NCBI GenBank assembly: GCA_002898955.1
Contig: BEIP01000035.1
Location: 1 to 8,217 of the forward strand
From: a bacterium HR39
GTDB taxonomy: Bacteria > Pseudomonadota > Alphaproteobacteria > Geminicoccales > Geminicoccaceae
DNA: 8,217 nt
Direction: 5' to 3'
Both the position numbers and the translations under genes were made by a program. Below the pieces are notes generated by a model. That model saw only the letters and a list, made by a program, of their open reading frames with translations, was not told the origin of the DNA and made no database searches. Positions 1 through 6,886 of the stretch are shown here, in pieces. Every line of letters begins with the position of its first letter. Positions within the stretch are counted from its first letter, which is position 1.

Positions 1-717
1 GGCGCGGCGGACGTGACCCGTGAACTCTCGCGGCTGCTCGATGCGCAGGCCATCCTCTGCCACAGCTCGCGGCTGCTGATCGACCCGAACCGGCGCCCCC
101 GGACGCTCACCTCCGTTCCGGCCGAGGTGGACGGGACGGTGATCCCGGGAAACCGTGACCTGCCGCCCGAAGAGGTGCGCCGGCGCATCCGCGCCTACTG
201 GCTGCCCTATCACCGCACCATCGCCCGGGCCATCGCCGCCTTCCGCCGCCGCGGGCGGATCCCCGCCATCGTCGCGGTGCACAGCTTCACCCCGAAGCTG
301 AACGGCGGCGAGCCGCGTCCGTGGCACGTGGGCGTGCTGTGGCGCGGTGACGACCGCCTTTCCCGGCCGGCGCTGGCGGCGCTCGAAGCCCGCGGTGATC
401 TGGTGGTGGGGGACAACCGGCCCTACTCCGGGCTGTTCCATTTGGGCTACACGGTCGAATTCCACGCCCAGAGAGCGCGCCTGCCGCATGTCGTGTTCGA
501 GCTGCGGCAGGACCTGATCGCCGACGCTGACGGGGCGCGGCGTTTCGCGCAGGTCCTGGCCGAGGTGCTGGAAGGGCCGCTCGCCGATCCGGACCTCTAC
601 ACGCTGTTCGGGGGCGGGGACTGGATGCTGGCGCCGGTGGGCCTCCACGAAGAAACCGGAGAGGGAAGGAAAGCGCTTTCGTGGCACAGGATCCTTCAGC
701 ATCTAAACTGGGTGTAG
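1..717 (+). CDS. N-formylglutamate amidohydrolase family protein (5' partial)
   Basis: The frame is open from the first base, and the first codons (GAADVT...) already match the inside of the family, so the true start lies upstream. The family hydrolyses N-formyl-L-glutamate to glutamate and formate; members outside histidine-degradation clusters often have unknown amide substrates. Visible motifs, counting from the first codon, are SRLLIDPNR (about residues 23-31), HSFTP (94-98, probable metal/catalytic His), NRPYSG (139-144), GYTVEFHA (149-156) and FELRQDL (166-172), in the expected order. The last 45 or so residues look like a loose tail that runs into the ribosome-binding site and start of the next gene. 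The next gene starts inside this one at 681, in another frame, which suggests translational coupling with the ligase. Family assignment is firm; the substrate is not known. Confidence 0.9.
   Translation, partial: GAADVTRELSRLLDAQAILCHSSRLLIDPNRRPRTLTSVPAEVDGTVIPGNRDLPPEEVRRRIRAYWLPYHRTIARAIAAFRRRGRIPAIVAVHSFTPKLNGGEPRPWHVGVLWRGDDRLSRPALAALEARGDLVVGDNRPYSGLFHLGYTVEFHAQRARLPHVVFELRQDLIADADGARRFAQVLAEVLEGPLADPDLYTLFGGGDWMLAPVGLHEETGEGRKALSWHRILQHLNWV
661..670 (+). promoter_or_regulatory. Ribosome binding site for the ligase GTG start
   Basis: The purine-rich GAGGGAAGGA lies 10 bases before GTG at 681. It sits inside the amidohydrolase reading frame and supports 681 as the ligase start, because the family hallmark GVEEEYHLVD follows ten codons later in that frame. 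Confidence 0.5.
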
Positions 718-1826
718 AGGAAGAGTATCACCTCGTCGACATCGAGACGGGGAGCCGGCGGAACAGCCACCCGAGTTGATGCCACGGCTGCAGAAGGAGC
801 CGGAGGGCCGTGTCACCCACGCGTTCCTGACCATCCGGGTCGAGGTCGACAGCAGGGTCTGCGGGTCCCCCGAGGAACTCGCCGACGAACGGCGCTTCCT
901 GCGTGCGATCGTCGCCCGCCTGGCGGCGGCGTTCGGACTCGCTCCGGTGGCCGTGTCCACGCACCCGCTCGCGAGCCGGTGCCGGCGGGGCCCGGTCGAC
1001 ATGGAGCGCTACCGGATCCTTTCCCACGACTTCCAAGCCCTCGCGCGGCGCCTCGTGGTGTGCGGCATGCACGTCCACCGCCGCGTGGAGGATCCGGCCC
1101 TGCGCCTCGATCTCACCACCAGCTCGTCCACTTCCTGCCGCAGCTGCTGGCGCCCTCCACCAGCCCGCCCGTCTGGGAGGGGGCGCCGACCGGTCTCAAG
1201 GCGTTCCGGCCCGCCATCTTCGGCGATCTGCCCCGCCCGGGCATCCCCGAACGGCTCGAGAGCCACCGCGACCGGGATGGCCTGCTGGAGGTCCTCGCCC
1301 GCACGGGCCTGTGCGACGATCCCACCAAGATGTCGTGGGATATCCGGCCGTCGGCGCGTCAGCCCACGCTGGAGATGCGCGCGTGCGACGTCCGCACCCG
1401 GCTCGACGACGCGCTGACCATCTTCGCCCTCTACGCGGGCATCGTGCGGCTGCTGCTCGACCTTCGCCGCAACGACCAGAGCTGGCGGCTCCACCGCCGG
1501 CTGTTCATCGAGGAGAACGGGTGGCGGGCGCAGCGCTGGGGCGTGGAGGCCGAGCTCGCCGACTTCGGAGCGCTGCGGCTCAAGCCGATGGCCGTGCTGA
1601 TCGAGGAGCTGCTGGAGTTGGTGGTGCCCCATCTCGAAGAGACGGAGCGCCCCCACGCCGAACGGGCCCGCGCGATCGTCGTCCGCGGCACCTCGGCCGA
1701 CCGCCAGATCGCCATCTATCACATCGCCATCTGTCACGAGGCGCTGGACCGCAGAGCCGACGACCTCGAGGGCCGGCGCGGGATGGCTCGCTGGCTGATG
1801 CGCGAGGCCCCGAAGGGGTGGTCTGA
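681..1826 (+). pseudogene. YbdK-type carboxylate-amine ligase (GCS2 fold), frameshifted three times
   Basis: The family (putative glutamate-cysteine ligase 2) joins an amino acid carboxylate to an amine using ATP. Its parts lie here in three frames. GTG 681 to about 752 gives GVEEEYHLVDIETG. About 755-1114 gives VTHAF, EVDSRVC, THPLA and CGMHVH. About 1117-1818 gives HQLVHFLPQLLAPSTS, WEGAPTGLKAFR, WDIRPSARQPTLEMR, RTRLDDAL, ENGWRAQRWG and ARAIVVRGTSADRQ. Each junction needs one added base: a run of four G at 749-752, the bases at 1115-1117, and a run of four G at 1815-1818. After the last repair the protein ends ...MREAPKGVV at TGA 1824-1826. The repaired product is 382 residues, normal for the family. 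Within GMHVHVGVED, the usual V-G is R-R (1079-1084). Unrepaired, the product would stop after 32 residues (TGA 777-779). Either a young pseudogene or sequencing error; the long genes at 3085-6764 show no such damage. Confidence 0.85.
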
Positions 1827-1948
1827 GCCCTCACGCCGCCGCGCTGTTCGCCCTCGCCGCCTTGACCGGCGATCCGGAACTGCTCTATGGGGACGGCCGC
1901 ATGCTCGACTGGTTCGAGAGACAGTCGGTCGCTGTTACCACCGCCTGA
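1823..1948 (+). pseudogene. Possible 5' remnant of a third gene in the amidohydrolase-ligase cluster
   Basis: A 41-codon frame begins at CTG 1823 in a four-base CTGA overlap with the ligase stop, the arrangement usual for ATGA/GTGA coupled genes. It reads SPHAAALFALAALTGDPEL and then a segment around RMLDWFERQ. Its codons end almost always in G or C up to about 1910, as in native genes here, while the other two frames do not. It stops at TGA 1946-1948. A different frame then stays open to TGA 2046-2048 (containing LLPPPDAPLSAAAG), so the remnant may continue after another shift. I do not recognise the product. CTG is a rare start, so either the start codon has mutated or this is chance. Confidence 0.3.
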
Positions 1949-2040
1949 TGCACCACTATCCGCTGCGGCCGGTGCCCGGCTCGGGCCCTTCACCGGGCGC
2001 GTGAGCGGCGATCGGCCACAGAAAGAGACCAAGAGGAAAG

Positions 2041-2047
2041 GGAGGTG
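2041..2047 (+). promoter_or_regulatory. Ribosome binding site for the 2056 membrane protein
   Basis: GGAGGTG ends 8 bases before ATG 2056. This strong Shine-Dalgarno match decides the start and argues that the downstream frame is translated. Confidence 0.6.
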
Positions 2048-2055
2048 AAACGTAC

Positions 2056-2577
2056 ATGTGGCAGCAGCTCACGATGCTCTTCGCCAAGCCGTTCGAGCGC
2101 TTCGACCGGATCCTCGCCTACTTCGGTGGCGGTTTTCTTGTCGTGGCCGCCCTCCTGCTGGCGATGCCGCCGTCCGAGCTGTGCCGGATCACCGCTCGCG
2201 TTACCGGATTACCAGCCGGTGTGGCGCCCGAGCCCGAGTCGATACAGATGCAGGTCGAGCGACTGCAGATGTCGGAACAACGGCAGGCAGAGCCAGAGAA
2301 ATGGATCGCGTTCGTACTGGAGAACGCCCGCCAGCAGGCCGGCCTGCGCGCCGTCGATGCGGGAGAGTGCTGGTACTACTGGTCCGACTCGCAGAGAGTA
2401 TCGATTAGCCTGGCGATGATATTCCCAACAATGATCGTCGGTCCGCTGGCAAGCGCATTGAGCGCGCCTATCGATTTGCAGATTCGAAGAATGGTTGGTC
2501 CAATTGTAGCAAAGATCCTTTTGCCAAACCCCCTCAATGGATTGCCACGGGTAAGCAGACAACACCCTCATTTCTGA
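2056..2577 (+). CDS. Unrecognised small membrane protein, two predicted membrane segments
   Basis: A 173-residue frame with a strong ribosome-binding site. I do not recognise a family. A hydrophobic segment lies at about residues 20-38 (LAYFGGGFLVVAALLLAMP). It is followed by a charged Gln/Glu-rich stretch at about 58-96 that could form a helix outside the membrane, an aromatic patch (CWYYW, 105-109), and a second hydrophobic segment at about 115-137. From about base 2200 the GC content falls well below the surroundings (about 47-53% in 2400-2580), and codon choice becomes relaxed (ATA, TTG, AGA, CCA appear). That suggests recent acquisition or weak selection. The last dozen residues look like non-native tail. 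Its stop lies 20 bases before the next frame on the same strand, so the two may be an operon or halves of one gene. Confidence 0.5.
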   Translation: MWQQLTMLFAKPFERFDRILAYFGGGFLVVAALLLAMPPSELCRITARVTGLPAGVAPEPESIQMQVERLQMSEQRQAEPEKWIAFVLENARQQAGLRAVDAGECWYYWSDSQRVSISLAMIFPTMIVGPLASALSAPIDLQIRRMVGPIVAKILLPNPLNGLPRVSRQHPHF

Positions 2578-2596
2578 GGCTGCACCTTCTTTTTGC

Positions 2597-3022
2597 TTGC
2601 CATCTCTCAATGGAGCGGGACTTCCTTTGCTCGAAAATCTGGAGATTATTGTACGGTGTTTCCTGACCGGAGTACTTGTACATAGTCTTGCGAGTTGTCT
2701 GCGTCACGATAGCTTACAGCTTCTATGGGCCGAGCTTGCCTTGGCGCTGCTGGCAGTGTTTGCGCTCGTCTACTTGTCGACGCGGAGGGTGCTGTATTAT
2801 TTCTCGCGCCTCTTTGCGGAGGCCATCAGGGTCGACTCCCGCGCCGACGAAAAAGGCGTGCCACTTACCGACATCGAACGGAAGGGCGGTCTGCCTTCGT
2901 GGTTCGAAGACAATCCTCCGAAGTGGTTCTACGAACTCGCACGCCGGCTCCCCGACCCCACGCCTCCGAAAGAGGCGAACGGCACCGGGACCCAACCACC
3001 GCCGGGCATCCCGACGCGTTAG
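2597..3022 (+). CDS. Unrecognised small membrane protein with proline-rich C-terminus
   Basis: A frame of 141 residues from TTG 2597. There is no ATG or GTG in its first part. A second TTG at 2627 is better placed behind GGAGCGGGA (2612-2620) and would give a 131-residue product, so the start is uncertain. Counting from 2597, hydrophobic segments lie at about 17-35 and 43-61, followed by a charged soluble part with an aromatic patch (SWFEDNPPKWFYEL, 101-114) and a proline-rich end. No family is recognised. The first half is AT-rich (about 45% GC at 2581-2700) while the second half returns to genome-like GC. The frame is open back to TAA 2552, so it may be the second half of a gene that begins at 2056. 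It converges on the kinase gene, 62 bases between stops. Confidence 0.45.
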   Translation: MPSLNGAGLPLLENLEIIVRCFLTGVLVHSLASCLRHDSLQLLWAELALALLAVFALVYLSTRRVLYYFSRLFAEAIRVDSRADEKGVPLTDIERKGGLPSWFEDNPPKWFYELARRLPDPTPPKEANGTGTQPPPGIPTR

Positions 3023-3084
3023 AGGACGATTCCCGCGGACCACGGGTAGGTTCGCGAGACGCTCGAAGACGGCCGTGCCACGCC
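3023..3084. other. Convergent intergenic gap
   Basis: These 62 bases separate the stop of the + strand membrane protein from the stop of the - strand kinase. No convincing terminator hairpin is visible; the best candidate, CCCG at 3031 paired with CGGG, has only four pairs. Transcripts from both sides may read into each other. Confidence 0.4.
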
Positions 3085-4518
3085 TCACCCCGCCGCCGCC
3101 TCGGCCCGGGCCGGCGGGCGGCGGGGCGAGGGCGCCGGGAAGACGAGGCGCGCCAAAAGCCCGGGACGGTTGTCGTCCAGCTCCAGAGCCGCCCCGTGCA
3201 GCCGCGCCACCGCGTCCACCAGCGACAGCCCCAGCCCGTTGCCCGGCGTCGAGCGGCCGGGGTCGAGCCGCACGAAGCGCTGGCGGGCCCGCTCGCGGTC
3301 GGCTTCGGGAATGCCCGGTCCGTTGTCCGCCACCTCGAGGACCGGGCGCGGGCCGCCGCGCACCCGCACCGCCACCTCGCCCCCCTCGGGCGTGTACTTG
3401 ACGGCATTGTCCACGAGATTGGCGAGCGCCTGGGCGAGGAGCTGCGGGTGGCCCTCGACGCACACCCCCTCTTCCGCCTCCACCCTCAGCCGCTGGCGCT
3501 TCTCCTCGGCCAGCGGCTCGTAGAGCTCGGCCACGTCGCGGGCGAGCGCGGCGAGCTCCACGCACTCGTGCTCGCCCTCGAGCGCGCCGCTTTCCGCCCG
3601 GGTGATGGCGAGCAGGGCGTCGAAGGTGCGGATCAGGCCCTCGGCGTCGCGCAGCGTCTCCTCCAGCACCCCGCGGGCGCGCGCGCCGTCCAGCCCGCCC
3701 ATCAGCGCGAGCTCGATGCGCGAGACCATGCGGTTGAGGGGCGTGCGCAGGTCGTGGGCGATGTTGTCGGTCACCTCGCGCATGGCCCGCACCAGCTCCT
3801 CGATGCGATCCAGCATGAGGTTGAGGTTGCGGGCGAGCTCGTCGAACTCGTCGCCGTCCCCCACGAGCTGGATGCGGCGCGAGAGATCGCCCGCCATGAT
3901 GAGGCGCGTCGCGCGGTTGATCCCCTCGAGTCGTCCCAGCGTCCAGCGCGAGCGGGCGAAGCCGGCCAGCACGCCGATCACCACCACCAACCCGCCGCCC
4001 AGCACGATGGCGTTGATCAGCATGTGCTGGACGTCGGCCCGCTCCTGCACGTCGCGTCCCACCAGCAGGCGGTAGCGGTCGTCCACCAGGAAGACGCGGC
4101 CGGTGGCGATGCGGCGCTCGCCGCGGCCGTCGGGACCGGGCCGGGTGAAGGTGAAGCGGACCGTGCCGTCGCCGTTGTCCTCGACTTCCGGCCAGCGGTC
4201 GAGATTGCCGGCGAGCCAGCGCCCGTCCGCGTCCACCAGCAGATACAGGCTCGCCCGGTCGGGATTGGCGCGGGCGCGGCGGGTGATCGCGGTGCGCAGC
4301 CCGACGATGCCGCGCTGGCGGTACTGCTCCTCGAGCCCGCGCGCCTCGGCGGCAATCGTCTCGCGGGTCTGCTGCTCCATGAAGGTGACACTCGCCTCGT
4401 AGACGAAGGCGAGAAGCGCCAGCGCCGAAAGGGCGAAGACGCCGAGATAGGCGAGCGTCAGCCTAAACGTCGCCGTTGCGAGGAGCCGTTTCGGGCGCAC
4501 GCAGCGAGTACCCCGCAC
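3085..4518 (-). CDS. HAMP-domain sensor histidine kinase
   Basis: A 477-residue inner-membrane kinase, partner of the adjacent regulator. Layout: membrane segment about 19-41, sensor region about 42-168 (periplasmic by topology), membrane segment about 169-188, HAMP about 189-241, and a DHp domain with the phospho-accepting His in AHDLRTP (H255). The ATPase motifs follow: N box NLVDNAVKYTPEGG (367-380), G1 DNGPGIP (398-404), F box RFVRLD (414-419) and G2 GNGLGLSL (426-433). All motifs for autophosphorylation are intact. The start is uncertain: GTG 4518 (used here) overlaps the regulator gene by 56 bases, and GTG 4500 gives MRPKRLL..., closer to usual family N-termini, with a 38-base overlap. 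Neither has a clear ribosome-binding site, which fits translational coupling. The periplasmic signal cannot be read from sequence; the neighbouring protease suggests envelope stress. Confidence 0.93.
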   Translation of the reverse strand: MRGTRCVRPKRLLATATFRLTLAYLGVFALSALALLAFVYEASVTFMEQQTRETIAAEARGLEEQYRQRGIVGLRTAITRRARANPDRASLYLLVDADGRWLAGNLDRWPEVEDNGDGTVRFTFTRPGPDGRGERRIATGRVFLVDDRYRLLVGRDVQERADVQHMLINAIVLGGGLVVVIGVLAGFARSRWTLGRLEGINRATRLIMAGDLSRRIQLVGDGDEFDELARNLNLMLDRIEELVRAMREVTDNIAHDLRTPLNRMVSRIELALMGGLDGARARGVLEETLRDAEGLIRTFDALLAITRAESGALEGEHECVELAALARDVAELYEPLAEEKRQRLRVEAEEGVCVEGHPQLLAQALANLVDNAVKYTPEGGEVAVRVRGGPRPVLEVADNGPGIPEADRERARQRFVRLDPGRSTPGNGLGLSLVDAVARLHGAALELDDNRPGLLARLVFPAPSPRRPPARAEAAAG

Positions 4519-5170
4519 CGCGGATGGTCTGGATGAGCGGCACGTCGAAGCCGCGGTCGATCTTCTGCCGCAGGCGGCTGATGTGGACGTCGATGACGTT
4601 GGTCTGCGGATCGAAGCGGTAGTCCCACACCTTCTCGAGCAGCATGGTGCGGGTCATCACCTGCCCGGCGTGGCGCAGCAGCACCTCCAGCAGGCGGAAC
4701 TCGCGCGGCTGCAGCTCGATGACCTTCCCGGCCCGCGTCACCCGCCGGGCGAGCAGGTCCATCTCGAGATCACGATAGCGCAGCACCGTCTCGCGGCCGT
4801 CGCCGGCCTGGGCGCGCCGGCGCACCAGCGCCTCCAGCCGTGCCAGCAGCTCGGAGAAGGCGTAGGGCTTGACCAGATAGTCGTCGCCGCCGGCCCGCAG
4901 TCCCTTGACCCGGTCGTCCACCTGGCCCAGGGCCGAGAGGAACAGCACCGGCGTGGCGTTGCCCGTCTCGCGCAGCGTGCGCACCAGCGCGAGCCCGTCG
5001 AGGCCGGGCAGCATGCGGTCCACCACCAGCACGTCGTAGTCGCCGGTCTGGGCGGCCACGAGCCCTTCGCGGCCGTCGTGGACCACGTCCACCACGTGCC
5101 CGCTCTCGCGCAGGCCCTTGGCCAGATAGGCCGCGGCCTCGCGGTCGTCCTCGATCACCAGCACCTTCAT
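4463..5170 (-). CDS. OmpR/PhoB-family two-component response regulator
   Basis: A 235-residue DNA-binding regulator. The receiver domain (about 1-118) has the acidic pair EDD (7-9), phospho-acceptor Asp51 in LVVDRMLPG, switch Ser79 in FLSA and Lys101 in LVKPY. A winged-helix effector domain (about 128-225) ends in the characteristic VDVHISRLRQKI-like segment (here VIDVHISRLRQKID, 192-205) and TIRGAGYSL. Start: ATG 5170 gives the family-typical MKVLVIEDD; an in-frame ATG at 5182 would add MADA, and neither has a strong ribosome-binding site. The gene lies 79 bases after the protease gene and overlaps the kinase gene at its 3' end, as usual for a cognate pair. Targets are unknown; autoregulation together with degP is a reasonable inference. 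Confidence 0.94.
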   Translation of the reverse strand: MKVLVIEDDREAAAYLAKGLRESGHVVDVVHDGREGLVAAQTGDYDVLVVDRMLPGLDGLALVRTLRETGNATPVLFLSALGQVDDRVKGLRAGGDDYLVKPYAFSELLARLEALVRRRAQAGDGRETVLRYRDLEMDLLARRVTRAGKVIELQPREFRLLEVLLRHAGQVMTRTMLLEKVWDYRFDPQTNVIDVHISRLRQKIDRGFDVPLIQTIRGAGYSLRAPETAPRNGDV

Positions 5171-5202
5171 GGCATCCGCCATATAGCGCGAACGGAAGGG
5201 AA

Positions 5203-5230
5203 ACGGGAGGGACCGCCCGGCCCCTCCCGT
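5203..5230 (-). terminator. Stem-loop between degP and the response regulator
   Basis: A perfect 9-bp inverted repeat, ACGGGAGGG / CCCTCCCGT, with a 10-base GC-rich loop. On the transcribed (-) strand it is followed by TTCCCTTCC, so the U-tract is poor. It lies 20 bases beyond the protease stop and 33 bases before the regulator start. It could be a leaky terminator or attenuator, or a 3' mRNA-stabilising hairpin giving more protease than regulator. The repeat is seen; its role is inferred. Confidence 0.5.
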
Positions 5231-5249
5231 CCTCCGCACTTGCCGCGGC

Positions 5250-6764
5250 TCACCGGGACCCGCGCAGCGGCACCGCCACGAAGCGGGGCTGGTCGCCGCG
5301 GAACACCCGCAGCAGCAGGACGGCGCGGCCCGCCTCCTTCGCCTCGCGGATGGCACGGCGCAGATCGGCCACGTCCTTCACCGGCCGGCCACCCGCCTCG
5401 GCGATGACGTCGCCGGGCTGCAGGCCCTTCTCGGCCGCCGGGCCGTCGGCGTCCACCTCGACCACCACCAGCCCGGAGACACCGTCGGGAATGTCGAACT
5501 GCGCGCGCAGCTCCTCGTCCAACGGCGCGACCCGCAGGCCGAGCTCCGGCTCGCCGCGCGGCGTGCCCGTCTCCGGCCCCGCCGCCTGCCGCATCTCGGC
5601 GGGCATCTCGGCGAGCTCCACCTGGATCACCCGGCGCCCGCCCTCGCGCACCACCTCGATCTCCGCCCGGTGCCCGGGGCCGGCCCGCGCCACCTTCTTC
5701 GCGAGATCGCGCGGATCCTCCACCGGCTGGCCGTCGAGGCCGACGATCACGTCGCCGGGGCGGACGCCGGCCCTGTCCGCCGGGCTCCCTGGCTCGACGC
5801 GGCTCACCAGCGCACCGCGCGCTTCCGGCAGGCCGAGGGCCTTCTGGATGTCCTCGTCGACGGGCTGGATCAGCACGCCGAGCCAGCCACGCTCCACTTT
5901 GCCCTTTTCGATGAGCTCGGCCACCACCTCCTTCGCCAGATTGGCCGCGATGGCGAAGCCGATGCCGACGTTGCCGCCGGTGGGCGAGAAGATCATCGAG
6001 TTGACGCCGATCACCTCGCCGTCGAGGTTGAAGGTGGGGCCGCCGGAATTGCCGCGGTTGATGGCGGCGTCGATCTGGATGAAGTCGTCGTAGGGTCCCA
6101 CGCCCAGCTCGCGCTTGGTGGCGGAGACGATGCCCGCCGTCACCGTGCCGCCGAGGCCGAAGGGATTGCCGACGGCGATGATCTTGTCACCCACCCGCAC
6201 GCGGTCGCTGTCGCCGAACTCCACGTACGGGAACGGGCCGTCGCTCTCCAGCTTGAGGACCGCGAGGTCGGTCTTCTCGTCGATGCCCACCACGCTCGCA
6301 CCGAGTTTGGTGCCGTCGTTCAGCGTCACGGTGATGCGCTCGGCCTCGCGCGCCACGTGGGCGTTGGTCACCACGTGCCCCACCTCGTCGATGATGAAGC
6401 CGGAGCCCACCGCCTCCAGCCTCCGCTCGCGCGGCTGGGGCGGCGGCTCGGGGAAGGGGAGGTCGGGGCCGAAGAAGCGACGGAAGAAGCGCCGCAGCTC
6501 GGGCGGGATGGGCGGCTCGCCCGGCTCCGCCACCTGCGTCTTCCGTTCCACCTCGACGTAGACCACCGCCGGCACCACCGCCTCGACGAGATCGGCGTAG
6601 GAACGTTCGAAACTCACGCCGGCGCGCACCTTCTCGAGCCGCTCGGCGACGATGTTCCGCCCGGCCCACACGCCGAGCCCGCCGGCCGCCACCGTCGCGG
6701 CGGCGAGGCCCGCGACCACCGCGAACCGGCGCAGCCTGCGCGCGGTCCCACCACCTCCGTTCAT
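5250..6764 (-). CDS. degP: DegP/HtrA-type periplasmic serine protease (Do family)
   Basis: A 504-residue ATP-independent protease/chaperone for misfolded envelope proteins. The N-terminus is basic (ARRLRRF), followed by a hydrophobic segment at about 14-34, a signal peptide or anchor. The trypsin-like domain (about 55-285) carries the full triad: His136 in TNAHV, Asp166 in TDLAVLKL and Ser240 in NRGNSGGP. A Pro/Arg-rich LA-loop region (about 80-115) precedes VGSGFIID. Two PDZ domains follow, at about 292-382 (GWLGVLIQPV...GDVIVGLDG) and 407-500 (GDVIAEAGG). Length and layout are normal for DegP/MucD. ATG 6764 is chosen because GGGAGA lies six bases upstream; ATG 6770 (adding MG) is too close to it. 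The gene heads a co-directional set with the two-component system, so it may be that system's target. It is divergent from the nitrilase-like gene. Confidence 0.96.
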   Translation of the reverse strand: MNGGGGTARRLRRFAVVAGLAAATVAAGGLGVWAGRNIVAERLEKVRAGVSFERSYADLVEAVVPAVVYVEVERKTQVAEPGEPPIPPELRRFFRRFFGPDLPFPEPPPQPRERRLEAVGSGFIIDEVGHVVTNAHVAREAERITVTLNDGTKLGASVVGIDEKTDLAVLKLESDGPFPYVEFGDSDRVRVGDKIIAVGNPFGLGGTVTAGIVSATKRELGVGPYDDFIQIDAAINRGNSGGPTFNLDGEVIGVNSMIFSPTGGNVGIGFAIAANLAKEVVAELIEKGKVERGWLGVLIQPVDEDIQKALGLPEARGALVSRVEPGSPADRAGVRPGDVIVGLDGQPVEDPRDLAKKVARAGPGHRAEIEVVREGGRRVIQVELAEMPAEMRQAAGPETGTPRGEPELGLRVAPLDEELRAQFDIPDGVSGLVVVEVDADGPAAEKGLQPGDVIAEAGGRPVKDVADLRRAIREAKEAGRAVLLLRVFRGDQPRFVAVPLRGSR

Positions 6765-6886
6765 GCCCATTCTCCCGGATGGTTCCCGAAGCCCTGCGCC
6801 CACTGGCACGGATGGCTGATGACCCCCTTGCCGCACGGTGAAAGATCGGTCATGCGCCGCGGCGAACAAGGCACGGGCACGCCGGC
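6765..6886. promoter_or_regulatory. Divergent intergenic region between degP and the nitrilase-like gene
   Basis: This 122-base gap must hold the start signals for both directions if the two flanking genes have their own promoters. I find no convincing -35/-10 pair, sigma-E, sigma-32 or sigma-54 site. It contains two tiny + strand frames: ATG 6779 to TGA 6841 (20 codons, MVPEALRPLA...) and ATG 6819 to TGA 6890 (23 codons). The second overlaps the GTG start at 6887 as GTGA. A promoter role is assigned by position only. Confidence 0.35.

Noticed and set aside
1971..2001. Inverted GC repeat (GCCCGGCTCGGGC) as a terminator before the membrane-protein genes
   Set aside because: The stem is five bases with a three-base loop and no T-run; such stems are common by chance in DNA of this composition.
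2209..2610. A - strand frame of 133 codons in the AT-rich segment
   Set aside because: It has no ribosome-binding site or recognisable motif, and it lies opposite a + strand frame with a strong ribosome-binding site.
3031..3045. Small palindrome in the convergent gap as a terminator
   Set aside because: It has only four base pairs around a seven-base loop and no T-run on either side.
2725..4536. Long + strand open frame (603 codons) opposite the kinase gene
   Set aside because: It is the antisense shadow of a kinase with all motifs intact; GC-rich genes leave such frames open. The translation is low-complexity (Ala/Arg/His/Glu/Val) and matches nothing I know.
6804..6820. TGGCACG resembling the -24 half of a sigma-54 promoter
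   Set aside because: The GC of the -12 element should come at positions 14-15 of the motif, but here it comes two bases too early and the TTGC is absent.
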